From positions 310,001-374,000 of the forward strand of contig JADJQP010000001.1 in assembly GCA_016712665.1 (NCBI GenBank): a DNA stretch of 64,000 nucleotides. The letters run 5' to 3'. Shown in pieces: positions 8,442-17,518 of this stretch. The position numbers and the translations under genes are program-made. Source of the stretch: Bacteroidota bacterium (GTDB lineage: Bacteria > Bacteroidota > Bacteroidia > Chitinophagales > Chitinophagaceae). The first letter of the stretch is position 1. Every line of letters starts with the position of its first letter. The notes under the pieces are model-generated. The model did no database searches, had not been told where the DNA came from, and saw only the letters and a list, made by a program, of their open reading frames with translations.

Positions 8442-8563
8442 ATTGCTACAAAGATTAGCTAAAAGTAATCAATAATATATGACGTGACTAATTTTTAGTA
8501 ATTAAATACTATATGAATGGTGGAAATTGCAAGGCATTATGAATCTTTCTGAGTAAATCACTT

Positions 8564-10096
8564 CTACAAATGTTTTTCCAAAAATTTAGCCCCGTTGGAA
8601 TAAAATAATTTACTCAAAAGAATATCATTGGGCAATGTGCCAAAATATTTTTTCAATGCACCTTCTCGGGCACTATCAAACAAATCGGACAATTCCCCTT
8701 TTAGAATTTCGAAATCAGACGCGTCTAAATAACCATGAATGGTGGCTATTAAACCGTCAGAATCGGAGCCAATACAAACATGATCCCATGCTTTTAGTTT
8801 TTTGTCAGACTCCGAATATTTGTCGTAACAGGTTTTGATAATATGCATCAGATTGGCGAATAAATGAGCCACACCAATAGCTTCTTTCTTTGATATTTCA
8901 AGAATGATAGACTCTTGCTCCGGTTCATTGACGAGCTTTTCATTAAAATGATTATTCGCTCTTAGGTAATCGCAACTTTCCTTTGAAAAATATTCGATGC
9001 CCTCTCCCGGATCTTCTGATACGGTGTAGGGAGCGCCAAGCACACGGGCGTCCAATATCAGACCCATTATGCCGCCTGATTCGATGATATGAATGATTTC
9101 TTCATCATATATATTAAGGCTCCATGGATTGAAGTCAATATCTTCCGCTGGACTGGGGTCTATGGTAAACGAAATGCTTGAATACGAGCGACGATGAGTG
9201 ACTTCCACCGTGTCTGCATATTTTGCACTAGCCTTAGGCTTTTGTATTTTGATATTATTAAAACTTCGTCCTGTTACAGCGATGTGTGAAGCCACAATAG
9301 GAATATTGGTATACCCTTTTTGCGAACGATATGTATAGAGTTGCATTCGCGAGACAATACCCATGTGCTTAATATCTACAAAGGTTCGTTTATTTCCAAA
9401 ACCAGACCCACTATAGCAAATATCAATCATTTCTTTTGCTGCCATTGTTAAGCCCTCCCCCTGAGGAATAAATTCTTTATCTTTCAACATCTTCATTGCA
9501 TATGTGTGTGTGCAAATAAGGCCTCGCGTAAGATGGGTTAAACCTGTATAAAGTACCCGATTCGATTGTATGAACTCGGTAAAATTCTTCTTAATATCAT
9601 TAAGTACTTGTTGCGGATTGGCAAGTGAATACGAGTTTTGAAAACAATGCAGTCCTTCGGTTGCCAGTATCAAATTTATTTTAGTGGCGTCCAACTCTTC
9701 ATTGGAACGCACTACCTTCACCTCATTGATATCCTTTGATGCATTTCCAATATGGGCCAATTCATCGGTAAGATTTCTGTAGGGCGACAGTCGGTCATCG
9801 GCAATGGATTCCAGATATTTTTTACTGAGATCTTTTTCGATTTTGGTAATGACCTTCTTGAGCAACCAATTTTTAGCGAACGCTTGCTCTAAACTATACA
9901 AAGCCGTAACGGCTATTTTCACATTGCCTTCCCGCATTTGTCGCAGGCTACTTTGCGATCCAATAATGCCGCCTGAAAGGCCATCTAAAAATTTGCTGTT
10001 GACTATTGTCCAGCAACTTTTTCGTTTTGAATTATCGGTGCCGCCGAGCATGGTTTTTAAACTGGTATGGGTGTGTAAATCAAAATGTTGGCTCAT
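8564..10096 (-). CDS. M19-like membrane dipeptidase / amidohydrolase
   Basis: A 510-residue amidohydrolase-fold protein resembling the renal dipeptidase (M19) family. Metal-binding motifs appear in order: DLHTH at residues 6-10, a central LATEGLHCF with the bridging glutamate, THLTRG, VASHIAVTGR, and DHVCIGSDSDG near residue 450, which corresponds to the GSDFDG-like motif of M19 enzymes. It lacks an export signal, so it is probably cytoplasmic. It is longer than classical dipeptidases (about 370-400), with additional helical segments. The actual substrate cannot be read from sequence. Divergent from crcB. Confidence 0.75.
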   Translation of the reverse strand: MSQHFDLHTHTSLKTMLGGTDNSKRKSCWTIVNSKFLDGLSGGIIGSQSSLRQMREGNVKIAVTALYSLEQAFAKNWLLKKVITKIEKDLSKKYLESIADDRLSPYRNLTDELAHIGNASKDINEVKVVRSNEELDATKINLILATEGLHCFQNSYSLANPQQVLNDIKKNFTEFIQSNRVLYTGLTHLTRGLICTHTYAMKMLKDKEFIPQGEGLTMAAKEMIDICYSGSGFGNKRTFVDIKHMGIVSRMQLYTYRSQKGYTNIPIVASHIAVTGRSFNNIKIQKPKASAKYADTVEVTHRRSYSSISFTIDPSPAEDIDFNPWSLNIYDEEIIHIIESGGIMGLILDARVLGAPYTVSEDPGEGIEYFSKESCDYLRANNHFNEKLVNEPEQESIILEISKKEAIGVAHLFANLMHIIKTCYDKYSESDKKLKAWDHVCIGSDSDGLIATIHGYLDASDFEILKGELSDLFDSAREGALKKYFGTLPNDILLSKLFYSNGAKFLEKHL

Positions 10097-10165
10097 TTAT
10101 TAATATTTTCATCTAAGGTACTAAAAGATATTTGCCTTTACAAAAGGGAAAAGTACTTTTACCGT

Positions 10166-10531
10166 ATGAAAAACATGATTCTAGTATTTATTGGAGGAGG
10201 AATTGGAAGTGTATGTAGATTTTTAATAAATAGTATTTCAACAATCAGTCACCCTACATTTCCATTTCCCACCTTCCTGGTCAACTTGTTCGGCAGTTTG
10301 TTAATCGGTATTTTTATGGCTCTTTTCTTGGATAGCAATCCGACGAGTGAAAATTGGAAATTGCTGTTGATAAGCGGCTTTTGTGGTGGCTTTACTACCT
10401 TTTCTGCGTTTAGCAAAGAAAGTTTTGAAATGATCCAAAATCAGCAATGGAGCACCCTTTCATTATATGTTTTTTTAAGTCTTGCTGTATGTATCGGTGC
10501 CACAGCCTTGGGCTTCAATTTAGCGAAATAG
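10166..10531 (+). CDS. crcB: Fluoride exporter CrcB/Fluc
   Basis: A 122-residue inner-membrane protein with four hydrophobic segments. Family motifs are GGGIGSVCRF near the start, FPTFLVNLFGSLLIG in the second segment, and GFCGGFTTFSAFSKE in the third, which holds the phenylalanines and serines of the fluoride pore. Fluc channels act as antiparallel dimers that let fluoride leave the cell. The ATG at 10166 is preferred over an in-frame start at 10085, because the longer form adds a non-homologous stretch overlapping the divergent dipeptidase start. I do not see a fluoride riboswitch in the short leader. Confidence 0.93.
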   Translation: MKNMILVFIGGGIGSVCRFLINSISTISHPTFPFPTFLVNLFGSLLIGIFMALFLDSNPTSENWKLLLISGFCGGFTTFSAFSKESFEMIQNQQWSTLSLYVFLSLAVCIGATALGFNLAK

Positions 10532-10598
10532 ACACCAACGAATAATGTATATTACTCTCTAATAATTTTTATCTTTACAAGCAATAAATTAAATTTCT

Positions 10599-11489
10599 AT
10601 GAATTGGAGTCAAAGTCCTGTAGTAGATCAGGTGGGCATTGAAGAACGTGTGGCACGATTTAACACAAGAAGCATCAAAAAGGAAAGCAAAATGCAAGGG
10701 CTCAAACTCGCCTTAAGCATGATAGATCTTACCACGCTCGAAGGAAAAGATACGGTAGGAAAGGTGCAGCAAATGTGTTACAAGGCGCAACATATTGCCG
10801 ATGATTTGGTAGGTCTGCCCACTGTGGCTGCTGTATGTGTTTATCCCAATCATGTTAAGACGGCCAAAAAATGTTTGCTTCATTCAAGCGTAAAAATTGC
10901 TTCGGTAGCCACTGCCTTTCCAAGCGGCAATAGTAGCTTACGTATTAAGTTGGCCGATACCAAAATTGCTGTTGACAGTGGTGCAGACGAGGTAGATATG
11001 GTAATCAGCAGAGGTGCTTTTTTGCAGGGCAATTATCAGTATGTATTTGATGAAATTGCCACTATTAAAGAAGCCTGCCGCCATGCCCGATTAAAAGTAA
11101 TATTAGAAACCGGTGAATTAAGCACATTAGATAATGTACGAAAGGCAAGTGATATTGCCATACAAGCCGGTGCCGACTTTATCAAAACCTCCACAGGAAA
11201 AATACAGCCAGCCGCCACCATGCCCGTTACCCTGGTGATGCTGCAAGCCATCAAAGACTATTATGAGGCCACCGGAATACAAGTTGGTATGAAACCCGCA
11301 GGAGGCATCTCTTCAGCAAAGATGTCGCTTCAATATTTAGTAATGCTTTATGAAACCCTTGGCGACCAATGGATGAGCAATGAATGGTTTCGATTTGGGG
11401 CCAGCAGTTTGGCAAATGATATTGTATTGCAAATTGGTAAAGAACAAAAAGGTGTCTATTATAGCAAGGATTACATTTCAATGGACTAG
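10599..11489 (+). CDS. deoC: Deoxyribose-phosphate aldolase
   Basis: DeoC cleaves 2-deoxyribose 5-phosphate into glyceraldehyde 3-phosphate and acetaldehyde in deoxynucleoside salvage. The class I aldolase barrel is clear: IDLTTLEGKDT, VCVYPNHVKTAK, ATAFPSGNSS, DEVDMVISRGAFLQG, FIKTSTGK with the Schiff-base lysine, and VGMKPAGGIS. At 296 residues it belongs to the longer form with an N-terminal helix extension. Ten bases separate it from the following membrane protein, so the two may be co-transcribed. Confidence 0.95.
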   Translation: MNWSQSPVVDQVGIEERVARFNTRSIKKESKMQGLKLALSMIDLTTLEGKDTVGKVQQMCYKAQHIADDLVGLPTVAAVCVYPNHVKTAKKCLLHSSVKIASVATAFPSGNSSLRIKLADTKIAVDSGADEVDMVISRGAFLQGNYQYVFDEIATIKEACRHARLKVILETGELSTLDNVRKASDIAIQAGADFIKTSTGKIQPAATMPVTLVMLQAIKDYYEATGIQVGMKPAGGISSAKMSLQYLVMLYETLGDQWMSNEWFRFGASSLANDIVLQIGKEQKGVYYSKDYISMD

Positions 11490-11499
11490 ATACTAACGA

Positions 11500-11781
11500 A
11501 TGAAATTTACCATTGCTCCCACATTTCTTTCTGTTTTGATCGTACTCATTGTGGGCGTTCTTACTGCCATTTTATTTTCACATTCGGCATTGCTCAGTGG
11601 CGATATGGCAGCCCTGCACATCGATTCGCAGGTATACATACATACGGCACATCAAATTTTACAGGGTAAAATATTGTACAAAGAAGTGTTTGACCATAAG
11701 GGACCCATAATGTATGTAATCGAATGTCTGGGTTTTTTGTTTTGTGGTAAAACCTTTTTCGGTTTATGGCTTTCGCAATAA
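11500..11781 (+). CDS. GT-C type membrane protein, N-terminal fragment ending at an in-frame stop
   Basis: The first 93 residues include one membrane helix, then a periplasmic loop with DSQVYIHTAHQILQGK and YKEVFDHKGPIMY. This resembles the first loop of dolichyl-phosphate-mannose-type (GT39/PMT-like) glycosyltransferases, which holds acidic catalytic residues. The frame meets TAA at 11779-11781 within a region that should be a membrane helix, and reading resumes in the same frame straight after. The gene is therefore split by one stop codon and not by an indel. Confidence 0.7.
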   Translation: MKFTIAPTFLSVLIVLIVGVLTAILFSHSALLSGDMAALHIDSQVYIHTAHQILQGKILYKEVFDHKGPIMYVIECLGFLFCGKTFFGLWLSQ

Positions 11782-11787
11782 ATAATA

Positions 11788-12936
11788 TTGGTTGCTGGGC
11801 TGAGCCCACTATTTATTTTTTGGGCAAAAAAATACAATCCTTTACTTTCCATCACAGCCTTGGTATGTATGATATCCTGGATTTTCAGAACCAAAACCAT
11901 TGGTGATAACCTTCCTGAAATTTATGCCATTAGTCTTATTGCACTGAGTTACTATTTTGCACTTAAATGTTTTGAAACAAAAAATCAAAACAGATTCCTT
12001 TCCATTTTGCTGGGTGCTTCTATTATGAGTTTATTTCTGTTAAAACCCAATTTAATAGTGCTTGTTTTTCCCCTCTTTCTTTGGGGATTCTATACGCTTT
12101 GGCATAGTAGCTATCGGGTGTCAGACTACATGATATGGATTAAGATTATAAGTATAGGTGGTGGCCTAGTGTTGTTACCCTTTGTAATGTATTTTGCCTA
12201 TCACCATGCTTTGTCAGATGCCCTATTTGCCTTTTGGACCTTTAATTTCTCCTACATTTCGACACAAAAACGTTCGCTCATTGAAAGCATTTCGCAAGTA
12301 TTTTTTAATACCCCCAACTACTTCCTTTGGTTTGTGATAACTGCTGCACTTGTAAAGGCACTTTTTACTAAAGATGTCAGGATGGTGGTGGGTATCCTTC
12401 TCTTGTCGGTAGTATTGTCAATTGTTGTATTGGTGGGCATTCCCGGCAGAGGCAGTGAATCGTATCATTATGCCATACCTCTTGCACCGCTGCTTGCTTG
12501 GTTGCTTATTACCATCGGAACGTCCTTCCAAAAATGGCAATTGTATGTTCTTTTTGCTATTGCTTTATTTTTCTTTAGACCGGTATGGCTTCATTTCGTT
12601 TCTGACAAACCATACCCTTCGCTTGAATCAACAGCCATTCAATTTATCAATACCCATAAAAAACCTCTTGAAACACTTTGTGTACTGGGTAATCGGTCGG
12701 CGGCCTATGAACAAACAGGCTTGACTTGCAACACCTCCTTTTTTTATACCTATCCGATTCTGGAAAATTGTGGGAGCACAATCAATGAAACATTTTTGAA
12801 GCAATTTGCCGACCAAAAAGCGGACTGGGTGTTATTTGAAATGCAATACCCAATGAAGAATTGCGTCATCAACATTTTGAGGAATTACAAGCAAGTATAT
12901 GCTACCGATAAAGAGCAGGTATTTCAATTGCAGTAG
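11788..12936 (+). CDS. GT-C type membrane protein, C-terminal fragment
   Basis: This is the continuation, in the same frame, of the protein that begins at 11500. It has about eight predicted membrane helices (for example IVLVFPLFLWGFYTLW and LYVLFAIALFFF) and a soluble C-terminal domain of about 100 residues. Together the two parts span 479 codons, a normal length for a polytopic Bacteroidota mannosyltransferase-like protein. No start codon of good quality follows the stop, only TTG at 11788, so this part is unlikely to be made alone. A read error changing CAA, GAA or AAA to TAA would explain the split equally well. Confidence 0.7.
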   Translation: MVAGLSPLFIFWAKKYNPLLSITALVCMISWIFRTKTIGDNLPEIYAISLIALSYYFALKCFETKNQNRFLSILLGASIMSLFLLKPNLIVLVFPLFLWGFYTLWHSSYRVSDYMIWIKIISIGGGLVLLPFVMYFAYHHALSDALFAFWTFNFSYISTQKRSLIESISQVFFNTPNYFLWFVITAALVKALFTKDVRMVVGILLLSVVLSIVVLVGIPGRGSESYHYAIPLAPLLAWLLITIGTSFQKWQLYVLFAIALFFFRPVWLHFVSDKPYPSLESTAIQFINTHKKPLETLCVLGNRSAAYEQTGLTCNTSFFYTYPILENCGSTINETFLKQFADQKADWVLFEMQYPMKNCVINILRNYKQVYATDKEQVFQLQ

Positions 12937-12938
12937 AT

Positions 12939-13355
12939 TTACCAATTAAAAATCACGGACTTTTTTACAGCTTCATTCAAACTTAAATACACAGGACAGG
13001 TACGGGCCGATCTCTCTAAAATGGTCTTTTCTTTATCTGAATATTTTTTATCTGCTGGAAAATGAAAGGCAATTCTGATTTCTCCTATTCTTCGCAGGGG
13101 ATCTGCTATCATTATTTTTTCGACATCCACCACGGTATTTACAATGTCAATCTGGTGGGTGCGACCGGCAATTCCCATAATACTCAACATACAAGAACCC
13201 AAAGCGGTGGCCACAAGATCTGTGGGACTAAATTTTTCACCCTTACCCTGATTGTCTTTTGGAGCGTCTGTTTCAATAAGGGTTTGGCTTTGCAAATGGG
13301 TAGCCTGGGTCCGTAAATCGCCGAGATATACAATTTGTGCGGTCATAATGTGCAA
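12939..13355 (-). CDS. OsmC/Ohr family peroxiredoxin-like protein
   Basis: A 138-residue protein of the OsmC family, thiol-dependent peroxidases that reduce organic hydroperoxides. It has GEKFSPTDLVATALGSCML, with the first reactive cysteine, and ARTCPVYLSL, with the second. The central strand HQIDIVNTVVDVEK is typical. It overlaps no neighbour and faces the end of the membrane protein gene. Whether it is of the OsmC, Ohr or YhfA subgroup cannot be settled by eye. Confidence 0.9.
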   Translation of the reverse strand: MHIMTAQIVYLGDLRTQATHLQSQTLIETDAPKDNQGKGEKFSPTDLVATALGSCMLSIMGIAGRTHQIDIVNTVVDVEKIMIADPLRRIGEIRIAFHFPADKKYSDKEKTILERSARTCPVYLSLNEAVKKSVIFNW

Positions 13356-13373
13356 TTTTTCGTAAATTTACAG

Positions 13374-13381
13374 TAGTTTTG
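13374..13381 (+). promoter_or_regulatory. -7 promoter box for the barrel protein gene
   Basis: TAGTTTTG fits TAnnTTTG and ends seven bases before the ATG at 13389, implying a very short leader. No clear -33 box was found. Confidence 0.45.
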
Positions 13382-13388
13382 GTATCCT

Positions 13389-14483
13389 ATGAAAGGCTTT
13401 TTTCTCATTCTTGCTATTGGTTTGATTTTTTGTTCAAATACTCATGCTCAGAATAATAAGACTAGTATAGACTCTTTGCGTGCGGCAAATAAGGCTAGAA
13501 CCGATTCGGTTAAAGCCGTTAATCAAGCAAAACGCGACTCAATAGCTGCTATCCGAAACGCCAGAGAAGAGGCACGAAAAGCGTCCGGCAAAAAGAAAAA
13601 AAATAAGACGGAAGAGATTGAGATTTTTTATCCTGAAGATCCTAAGGACTCGCTTGCCTTGGCACGTGAAGAAAAGAGGGATTCATTAAAGGTTATTAGA
13701 GAGCAAGAACTAGAAAAGAAAAAGCGTGAGATGGCTGAACAAAAGGCCAATATTGTAGCTACTCGAAAGAAGATTGTCGCTCCCCTAACGCAAGAATTAT
13801 CTGTTGGATTTCGACTTTGCAGTGATGGCTGGGCATTCTTTGGGCAGCGTGGGTTTATAAAAAATGATGGAGATCGGGTACATACTAGTTTTATTTGGCT
13901 GGATATTGCCGAAAAAAGAAATCCAAAGGAGAGCCGGACACTTAATGAAAATTTCAGTGTGGTGAATCCAAATGAGCTAAAACCCCTATCCTACAAATAC
14001 GGAAAAATTAATAATTTTTATCAATTAAAATTTGGCTACGGAAATTCGAAACCCATCAGTGGTCGATTAGATAAAAAGAGTGTAGTCATTAACTGGACCT
14101 ATGCCATTGGGCTTTCTTTGGGTGTACTCAAACCATATTACCTCGATTTACTGGTACCTGAGGGGAATGTGTTTGTTCGCAAATTTGACAAGTATAGCGA
14201 AGAAAATAAAATCTACTTTTTAGATTTAAATAATCAGGGTACTATAGTTGGTGGCAGCAGTTTTACAAAAGGGTTTAATGAAATCAAAATTCAACCCGGC
14301 CTAGCCTTGCGTTCCGGCTTTTATTTTGATTACTCTGCTACACGAAAATCATTTTTAGGAGTTGAAATTGGCGCCAGCGCTGAGTTTTATACCAAGCAGA
14401 TTCCAATCATGATCAATACCAAAAACACGGCCTATTTCTTTAATATATACGCTGATTTTCGTTTTGGTAAGAGATGGGAATAA
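13389..14483 (+). CDS. Secreted coiled-coil plus outer-membrane beta-barrel protein
   Basis: A 364-residue protein with a signal peptide ending at THAQ. Residues about 22-130 are Lys/Arg/Asp/Ser-rich and helical, with repeated KARTDSVKAV and KRDSIAAI units. Residues 130-364 alternate like outer-membrane strands and end in FFNIYADFRFGKRWE, where a terminal aromatic-rich strand is typical of barrels. I recognise no specific family. It may be a peptidoglycan-contacting outer-membrane protein, but that is inference. A strong hairpin follows 10 bases after its stop. Confidence 0.75.
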   Translation: MKGFFLILAIGLIFCSNTHAQNNKTSIDSLRAANKARTDSVKAVNQAKRDSIAAIRNAREEARKASGKKKKNKTEEIEIFYPEDPKDSLALAREEKRDSLKVIREQELEKKKREMAEQKANIVATRKKIVAPLTQELSVGFRLCSDGWAFFGQRGFIKNDGDRVHTSFIWLDIAEKRNPKESRTLNENFSVVNPNELKPLSYKYGKINNFYQLKFGYGNSKPISGRLDKKSVVINWTYAIGLSLGVLKPYYLDLLVPEGNVFVRKFDKYSEENKIYFLDLNNQGTIVGGSSFTKGFNEIKIQPGLALRSGFYFDYSATRKSFLGVEIGASAEFYTKQIPIMINTKNTAYFFNIYADFRFGKRWE

Positions 14484-14492
14484 TGGATTTTC

Positions 14493-14525
14493 AACTTTTC
14501 CAAAGTTCTAAACTTTGGAAAAGTT
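14493..14525. terminator. Perfect-stem hairpin after the barrel gene, first copy
   Basis: AACTTTTCCAAAGTT and its exact complement are separated by three bases. The hairpin begins 10 bases after the stop codon and could act as a terminator, although no U-rich tail follows. The same hairpin opens the second repeat copy at 14746. Confidence 0.55.
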
Positions 14526-14745
14526 TGAGGATGGAAATGACTCGGAAAATGTTCGTTCCATTCATACAGAGATTTCGTTGAAAATTTTGATAGCACTGAA
14601 TGTGTGAGTGGCCGTATAGAAAATATTTCTAGTGACTAATGACGGTTAGTTTATTTATCTGTGTTGGCAAAGCTAACAGACTTGCCTGCGGCAAACAGGG
14701 AACATAGCACTTGTGGAGCGGTAGGCTCGAAGAGAGGGTCATTCG

Positions 14746-14780
14746 AAACTTTTCCAAAGTTCGGAACTTTGGAAAAGTTT
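14746..14780. terminator. Perfect palindromic hairpin, second repeat copy
   Basis: AAACTTTTCCAAAGTTC is followed by one base and its exact complement, a 17-base-pair stem. It is the second copy of the hairpin at 14493. It could serve as a bidirectional terminator between convergent genes or simply be part of the repeat unit. Confidence 0.5.
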
Positions 14781-15005
14781 GCGTAGGGAAATGACTCGAA
14801 AAATGTTTGTTCCATTCGTAAAAAGATTTCATTGAAAATTTTGATAGCACTGATTGTGCGAGTAGCTGTTTAGAAAATATTTCTAGTGACTGATGGTGCT
14901 TAGCTTACTTATTTGTGTTGGCGAAGCTAACAGACTTGCCTGCGGCAAACAGGGAACATAGAACTTGGGAAGCCACAGGCGAAGAGGGGGCTGCCATAAA
15001 TTAGA

Positions 15006-17513
15006 TTACCGCAAAACACTAAATTTAAGAACCTCCCTTCTTCCGTTAATTTCCACCATACAAAAATAAACCCCTGCGCTGAGACTTGCAGTATTGAGTA
15101 CTACTTTTTGCTTTCCTTTTTGTTGCCTAAACATTTCATTAGGTACCACATTTCGCATTTCGCGACCCAGTTCATCACTTACCGATATTTTTACCTCAGT
15201 ATCATAGTAAAGCATATACTCCACGATTGCTGATGTGCTAGTAGGGTTTGGGAAAAGCGTAATGTTGTTAATCGTGGCCTCGTCGAGGGCGAGTTTGTTA
15301 TTGGCGGGGGCGTATATGATTGCACCAGAATCGGTAAATATGTAATCGGGGTTTAGGTCAAAGACGAATGTGTCAATATTGTTAGTGTATGATATTAAAA
15401 ATGCATTGGTATCAACCGGCGGGCCTTCATCATAATAGTTTGCGCTATCGCCATCTAATTGTATATTTACAATTGTATCCATATCGTCAGTAAAATAAGA
15501 AGTTTTGAAAGAGTCAACACCATTTTTCCACGATACAAATAGCTGATTACCTGGGACAGATAAAATATTTGGTTGGCAATCAAATTCCTTTACTACTGCT
15601 TTAAAAACAGCGCCAGGCTTGGCATGAAAGCCTGGTAGCAATTTTACTTCGGAACCGGCAGAGAACATGACTTTTGTATCTGTATTGATAATCGTATTTG
15701 ATGAGCTAACTGAAAAAACGGCCTTTACCTCATAAGGATACGTGGTGGAACCTATTTGGTATTGGTTATTATTGTCATTTGGATTTGGGCCCGTTAAAAA
15801 CGGAAGATTCTCCTGCCAATCTCTTCGTACTCGATCAGCATATCCGCCTGCAAAATATTTCCAGCGATAAAGATTGAATGCCAACATGTAATCCAGACCA
15901 TTATATTCGTTAAATGTACCTGGGTCGTTAACCCCATTTGCTGGATAGGAACCTCCATCGATGCCAGTGAATGCCCATCGGTCTTCTAATGCCCATTTAT
16001 TGGATGGAAAACTTACACCATTTGCAGGGATATTTGGCGGTACTATTGAGTGATAAAGATTGCAACCGTTATATCCTGCAGCATTTGTGCCTTGCATGCA
16101 ATTGCATTCACAAGGTAATAAATTAAACTGACCTCGCCAGTATGATTCACTTTGGAGTGGAAAATAGCCATAAATCACTGAACCTAACAATTCAAAAAGG
16201 TTTTTTTCATAAGTTTGCGCCACTGTATTAATTAAGTTTTTGCCTGTATAGTCATTGAATGGTGCAAGCGGTCGAGAAGCAGTAAAACTTGTAGATAATA
16301 ACTTTAACATCATTGAAACATTGAATGAACCATTGTGATTGAATTTCGCGTCGGTCACCCCCGGCACAATTATTGGTTCGTAAGCGTTTAAATTAAGGTC
16401 TGCTTGCATACCGGTAGGCATCGGAAAAAAAAGCCATGCATCGTAATTATTCATTGCTACGTAGTTTTTTCTTATTTTCCACATGAATTTTCCAAGATTT
16501 AGACTCCAACCGTTTTGATTAATAGGAGCTCCGCTAATGTAGTCAGCAACAGCTGCTAAAGGATAGCTATTGAAAATGGCTTTACTACCCCGACAAACCC
16601 GTTTTTTTTGATCGGGGTCGACAATCGCCCAATAATTTGTATTCCCAGCCTCTCTTACGTATTTTATTATTCTTTCGCTGATTTCCTTACTCCAGTTTCT
16701 TAATCCTACCCCATTGTAAGAAGCATAAAATGGTAGCATTTTTCTCATAAGTGCAAAACCAACCATGAGCCCAATTACTTCATCTTGACTCATTGTATTA
16801 CGATGATGGACTGTTGTATTACTTTCTGAACAATCTACATCTTCGTTAACACAGGCAATAGAGGCACTTACCATATCAATATTTTTCCCATCGGTATTTA
16901 ATTGAAATTTTTCCTCTACATCGTTTCGCATACAAAATCCGTTTACTGATTGAGAAATCCCAAAAATACTTTCTCCTTTATAATCTAATCTATCAATTGC
17001 TAGAAGTGCAAAGTAGATTTCTTGCTCTGTTTGGACCGTACTTCTATTCTCGCGGTGTAATAATGCCCACTCAACGGCCAAAACTCCTAAATAATTGCCA
17101 ATGTTAATTAACGAATTGTCAGAGAATTTTAGGATGCCTTTTAATTCTTTTCCATCTCGTGGGTCAATGAGGGGAGCACCTGTAGTAATATTTCCTAGGT
17201 TATCATATTCTGCAAAAGTATTTACCCCATCTATTTTTTGTTCTTGGCAAACAATATCATTAACGTTTGGAGCGAAATCATAGGCATTTCTCCCATACAA
17301 TTTATGCCGTGAACTAGCCGGAATGCTTTTCCCATCTCCTAAGCCAACAGACATGAAACCATTGTAAACATCTCTATTATACTCGTCACCAATTAATCTT
17401 CCACGTAGTTTCCAATATCTATATTCGTTTGCAGCAATTTCTGTAAGTGGTACCTGAGCCCTGACACTACATGATATACAAAATGAAACGATTAAAAAAA
17501 AAATTTTTTTCAT
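15006..17513 (-). CDS. Large T9SS-secreted protein with 3-coathanger-stack region
   Basis: An 835-residue secreted protein. The signal peptide ends at CSVRAQ. Residues about 30-560 form a globular, Trp/Tyr-rich helical domain of no family I recognise, with segments such as EVIGLMVGFALMRKMLPFY that suggest an alpha/alpha-barrel-like fold. Residues about 620-660 (VMFSAGSEVKLLPGFHAKPGAVFKA) match the 3-coathanger-stack element often found before T9SS signals. The last 75 residues are a T9SS type A sorting domain (LFPNPTSTSAIVEYM, then GVYFCMVEINGRREVLKF). It is the last gene of a three-gene minus-strand cluster starting at 19203. Confidence 0.85.
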   Translation of the reverse strand: MKKIFFLIVSFCISCSVRAQVPLTEIAANEYRYWKLRGRLIGDEYNRDVYNGFMSVGLGDGKSIPASSRHKLYGRNAYDFAPNVNDIVCQEQKIDGVNTFAEYDNLGNITTGAPLIDPRDGKELKGILKFSDNSLINIGNYLGVLAVEWALLHRENRSTVQTEQEIYFALLAIDRLDYKGESIFGISQSVNGFCMRNDVEEKFQLNTDGKNIDMVSASIACVNEDVDCSESNTTVHHRNTMSQDEVIGLMVGFALMRKMLPFYASYNGVGLRNWSKEISERIIKYVREAGNTNYWAIVDPDQKKRVCRGSKAIFNSYPLAAVADYISGAPINQNGWSLNLGKFMWKIRKNYVAMNNYDAWLFFPMPTGMQADLNLNAYEPIIVPGVTDAKFNHNGSFNVSMMLKLLSTSFTASRPLAPFNDYTGKNLINTVAQTYEKNLFELLGSVIYGYFPLQSESYWRGQFNLLPCECNCMQGTNAAGYNGCNLYHSIVPPNIPANGVSFPSNKWALEDRWAFTGIDGGSYPANGVNDPGTFNEYNGLDYMLAFNLYRWKYFAGGYADRVRRDWQENLPFLTGPNPNDNNNQYQIGSTTYPYEVKAVFSVSSSNTIINTDTKVMFSAGSEVKLLPGFHAKPGAVFKAVVKEFDCQPNILSVPGNQLFVSWKNGVDSFKTSYFTDDMDTIVNIQLDGDSANYYDEGPPVDTNAFLISYTNNIDTFVFDLNPDYIFTDSGAIIYAPANNKLALDEATINNITLFPNPTSTSAIVEYMLYYDTEVKISVSDELGREMRNVVPNEMFRQQKGKQKVVLNTASLSAGVYFCMVEINGRREVLKFSVLR

Positions 17514-17518
17514 TGGAT

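Larger units (their letters stand above)
14493..15000. repeat. Two tandem copies of a 254-base non-coding repeat
   Basis: Each copy begins with the AACTTTTCCAAAGTT hairpin (14493 and 14747). Both then carry ATTTC-TTGAAAATTTTGATAGCACTGA, GAAAATATTTCTAGTGACT, AAGCTAACAGACTTGCCTGC and GGGAACATAG in the same order with scattered substitutions. A second small hairpin, TTGCCTGCGGCAA, lies in each. The copies are diverged enough to be old and show no open frame in common, so this looks like a structured non-coding repeat. It fills the whole 522-base gap between the barrel gene and the T9SS protein gene. Confidence 0.85.

Noticed and set aside
11779..11781. Stop codon reassignment or selenocysteine-like readthrough
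   Set aside because: TAA ends many intact genes here, and no recoding structure is evident; a point mutation or error is simpler.
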